From NCBI GenBank assembly GCA_048520025.1, contig DBFZTP010000129.1, positions 1-6,752 on the forward strand: 6,752 bases of DNA. The letters are read 5' to 3'. A model generated the notes under the pieces. The model did no database searches. It was not told where the DNA came from and saw nothing but the letters and a program-made list of their open reading frames with translations. Within the stretch, counting starts at the first letter, position 1. Each line of letters starts with the position of its first letter. Positions 5,414 to 6,752 of the stretch are shown in pieces. Position numbers and translations under genes: made by a program. Origin of the DNA: Aphodousia sp048520025 (lineage in GTDB: Bacteria > Pseudomonadota > Gammaproteobacteria > Burkholderiales > Burkholderiaceae_F).

Positions 5414-6752
5414 ATGTTTCAGTGTAATTTGTCTGAATCGTCGCACCAATACGACGAAAGCATGAACCGCTTGTATCAGTTTTTATTGGTCTCTGCTTTA
5501 CTTTTTGAAGGCACGTGGATGTATGTTGATCATGAATTTAATGATCTTCGTCTTCATCATTCCCGTTTTGATATCGGAAAATTATTAAATCGTTCGGAAA
5601 TTAATGACTTAATTCCCAAGGAAATTGAACCTTGTGATAACGGCATCGTGAGTGGCGAACAAAAAGAATTCCACGAAATCTTATTAGGTCTATACGATGA
5701 GTTCGTTAAGCGCCCTCCTGTAGTACCTCCGCGCTTTGTTAATAACTTAAAGCTATTAGAAAGTACGATTCAATTGACCAAAGCTGAGCAGTTAATTTTG
5801 GTCGTTGCTGCCGTCATAAACGTTTATGGTCGAAACCAAAGCATTTTGGAACTTTTGAAGTTACCGCTTTTGCGTACGAATCGCAAAGTTCAAAATGACA
5901 TCTATGTTGCTCAATTTTTATGCTCTATCAGTGACTGTAGCATGGAAGATTTTAAGAACGCCTTTCAACGAAATAGTACGTTGTTAAAGTACAACTTCTT
6001 TGACGGTTTTAAAACCGACAACGATGATTTAGAAGACTTCTTTGATTTTGAGTATGACTTCTGTAATGGATTCTTAAATGAAAACGAAGAAGTCAATTCT
6101 CTTTTGGGCCTGAGTTTAACCGAAAGTCACAACAGCAAGTTAACGCTTGATAATTTTGAGTACTTAAATCCGAAGTTGACTCAAACAGCAACGTTTCTCG
6201 CTTCTGCATTAGATGAAGAGAAAAAGGGAATCAATATTCTTCTTTACGGCTCTCCCGGTACAGGTAAAACGGAATTAAGCAAAGCCATAGCTTCTCATAT
6301 TGGTGCTAATCTTTTTGAGTCTCCTGTTGTTGAACACTCTGACCACATGACTCACGATCGACGAGTCAGTCTCATGCGGTGTTTGGCAATGCTCAAGAAG
6401 AAAAAAAATAGTGTCATGCTCGTTGATGAAGCTCAAGATATCTTCCAAAACTATGACATCTTTAACTTTCAACAAAGCAACCCTAATAAGGGGTTTATTA
6501 ATAAACTTTTAGAAACGAACGAATGTCCTGTCATTTGGATTACCAATTCCATTGATCAAATGGACACTGCGTATTTACGCCGCTTTGCGATGTGTCTAGA
6601 AGTCGAGGTTCCTCCACAAAAAATCCGTGTAAATATTATTAATGAAAAGACCTGTAACAAGCTTTCTGAAAAGCTTGTGAAAAGTCTTGCAGAACGCACG
6701 GATATTGCACCGGCTGTTATTGAACAATCCGCTAACTTTGCGAAAGAAGTCA
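5414..6752 (+). CDS. AAA+ ATPase with uncharacterised N-terminal region, 3' end cut by the window
   Basis: The frame stays open from ATG 5414 to the window edge, giving 446 visible residues. The C-terminal half is a classical AAA module: Walker A GSPGTGKT (279-286), Walker B VMLVDEAQD (334-342), sensor 1 WITNS (375-379) and a second region of homology DTAYLRRF (384-391) with the arginine finger candidates R389 and R390, so it should form a ring-shaped remodelling ATPase. KGINILLYGSPGTGKTELSKAIA resembles a group of proteobacterial AAA proteins (COG0464-like) of unknown function and roughly 700 residues, so a sizeable part may be missing. Residues 1-250 are helical with no domain I recognise; 202-216 are strongly acidic and aromatic (DNDDLEDFFDFEYDF). 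No signal peptide or convincing membrane helix is visible. The gene is more AT-rich than the left operon (28-33% GC in two 60-base samples against 42-57%). Divergence from the WYL gene and the palindrome between them suggest it is a target of that regulator. Confidence 0.85.
   Translation, partial: MFQCNLSESSHQYDESMNRLYQFLLVSALLFEGTWMYVDHEFNDLRLHHSRFDIGKLLNRSEINDLIPKEIEPCDNGIVSGEQKEFHEILLGLYDEFVKRPPVVPPRFVNNLKLLESTIQLTKAEQLILVVAAVINVYGRNQSILELLKLPLLRTNRKVQNDIYVAQFLCSISDCSMEDFKNAFQRNSTLLKYNFFDGFKTDNDDLEDFFDFEYDFCNGFLNENEEVNSLLGLSLTESHNSKLTLDNFEYLNPKLTQTATFLASALDEEKKGINILLYGSPGTGKTELSKAIASHIGANLFESPVVEHSDHMTHDRRVSLMRCLAMLKKKKNSVMLVDEAQDIFQNYDIFNFQQSNPNKGFINKLLETNECPVIWITNSIDQMDTAYLRRFAMCLEVEVPPQKIRVNIINEKTCNKLSEKLVKSLAERTDIAPAVIEQSANFAKEV

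Noticed and set aside
6657..6678. Perfect 9-bp inverted repeat ACAAGCTTT / AAAGCTTGT with a 4-base loop inside the AAA gene
   Set aside because: It arises from two Lys-Leu codon pairs (AAG CTT, itself a palindrome) in the helix NKLSEKLVK. It lies mid-gene without a T-run, so coding constraint explains it better than a regulatory hairpin.
1..6752. CRISPR array, tRNA, insertion sequence or attachment site
   Set aside because: I saw no regularly spaced repeats, no tRNA-like cloverleaf, no transposase and no paired direct repeats. Almost all of the window is coding, with one intergenic gap of 162 bp.

Overview
The window appears to be part of a bacterial anti-phage defence island, most likely from a proteobacterium. 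The organism is inferred only from family resemblance (a Gram-negative style WYL regulator and AAA ATPase, clear Shine-Dalgarno sites, ATG starts, mid-range GC); no rRNA, tRNA or taxonomic marker is present.

Left block, positions 1-4261, + strand, one tight operon. A gene truncated by the window edge seems to end at 11-13. It is followed by a DUF2791/BrxD-type P-loop ATPase (10-1419), an Lhr/BrxHI-type DExH helicase (1420-3606, with no gap after the ATPase) and a small CxCG putative zinc-binding protein (3620-4261). The ATPase-helicase pair matches what I know of Shango (SngB and SngC), whose first gene encodes a TerB-domain protein (SngA). SngA would lie just left of the window. The small fourth gene is not one of the three named Shango genes and is the main candidate for an undescribed accessory component.

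Right block, positions 4265-6752. A WYL-domain transcriptional regulator with an N-terminal winged helix (4265-5251, - strand) converges on the operon with only 3 bases between the stop codons. Its start faces, across a 162-bp intergenic region, a gene for an AAA+ ATPase (5414 to the window end, + strand, truncated at its 3' end). The intergenic region holds a striking 27-bp imperfect palindrome (11-bp arms, 9/11 matching, 5-bp spacer) and a second, looser dyad. Both are good operator candidates for the WYL regulator. The AAA gene is visibly more AT-rich than the left block, which suggests a modular or separately acquired unit.

Working model (inference): SngA/B/C with the CxCG protein act on phage DNA or replication intermediates. 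The WYL protein controls itself and the AAA gene, and perhaps the island as a whole.
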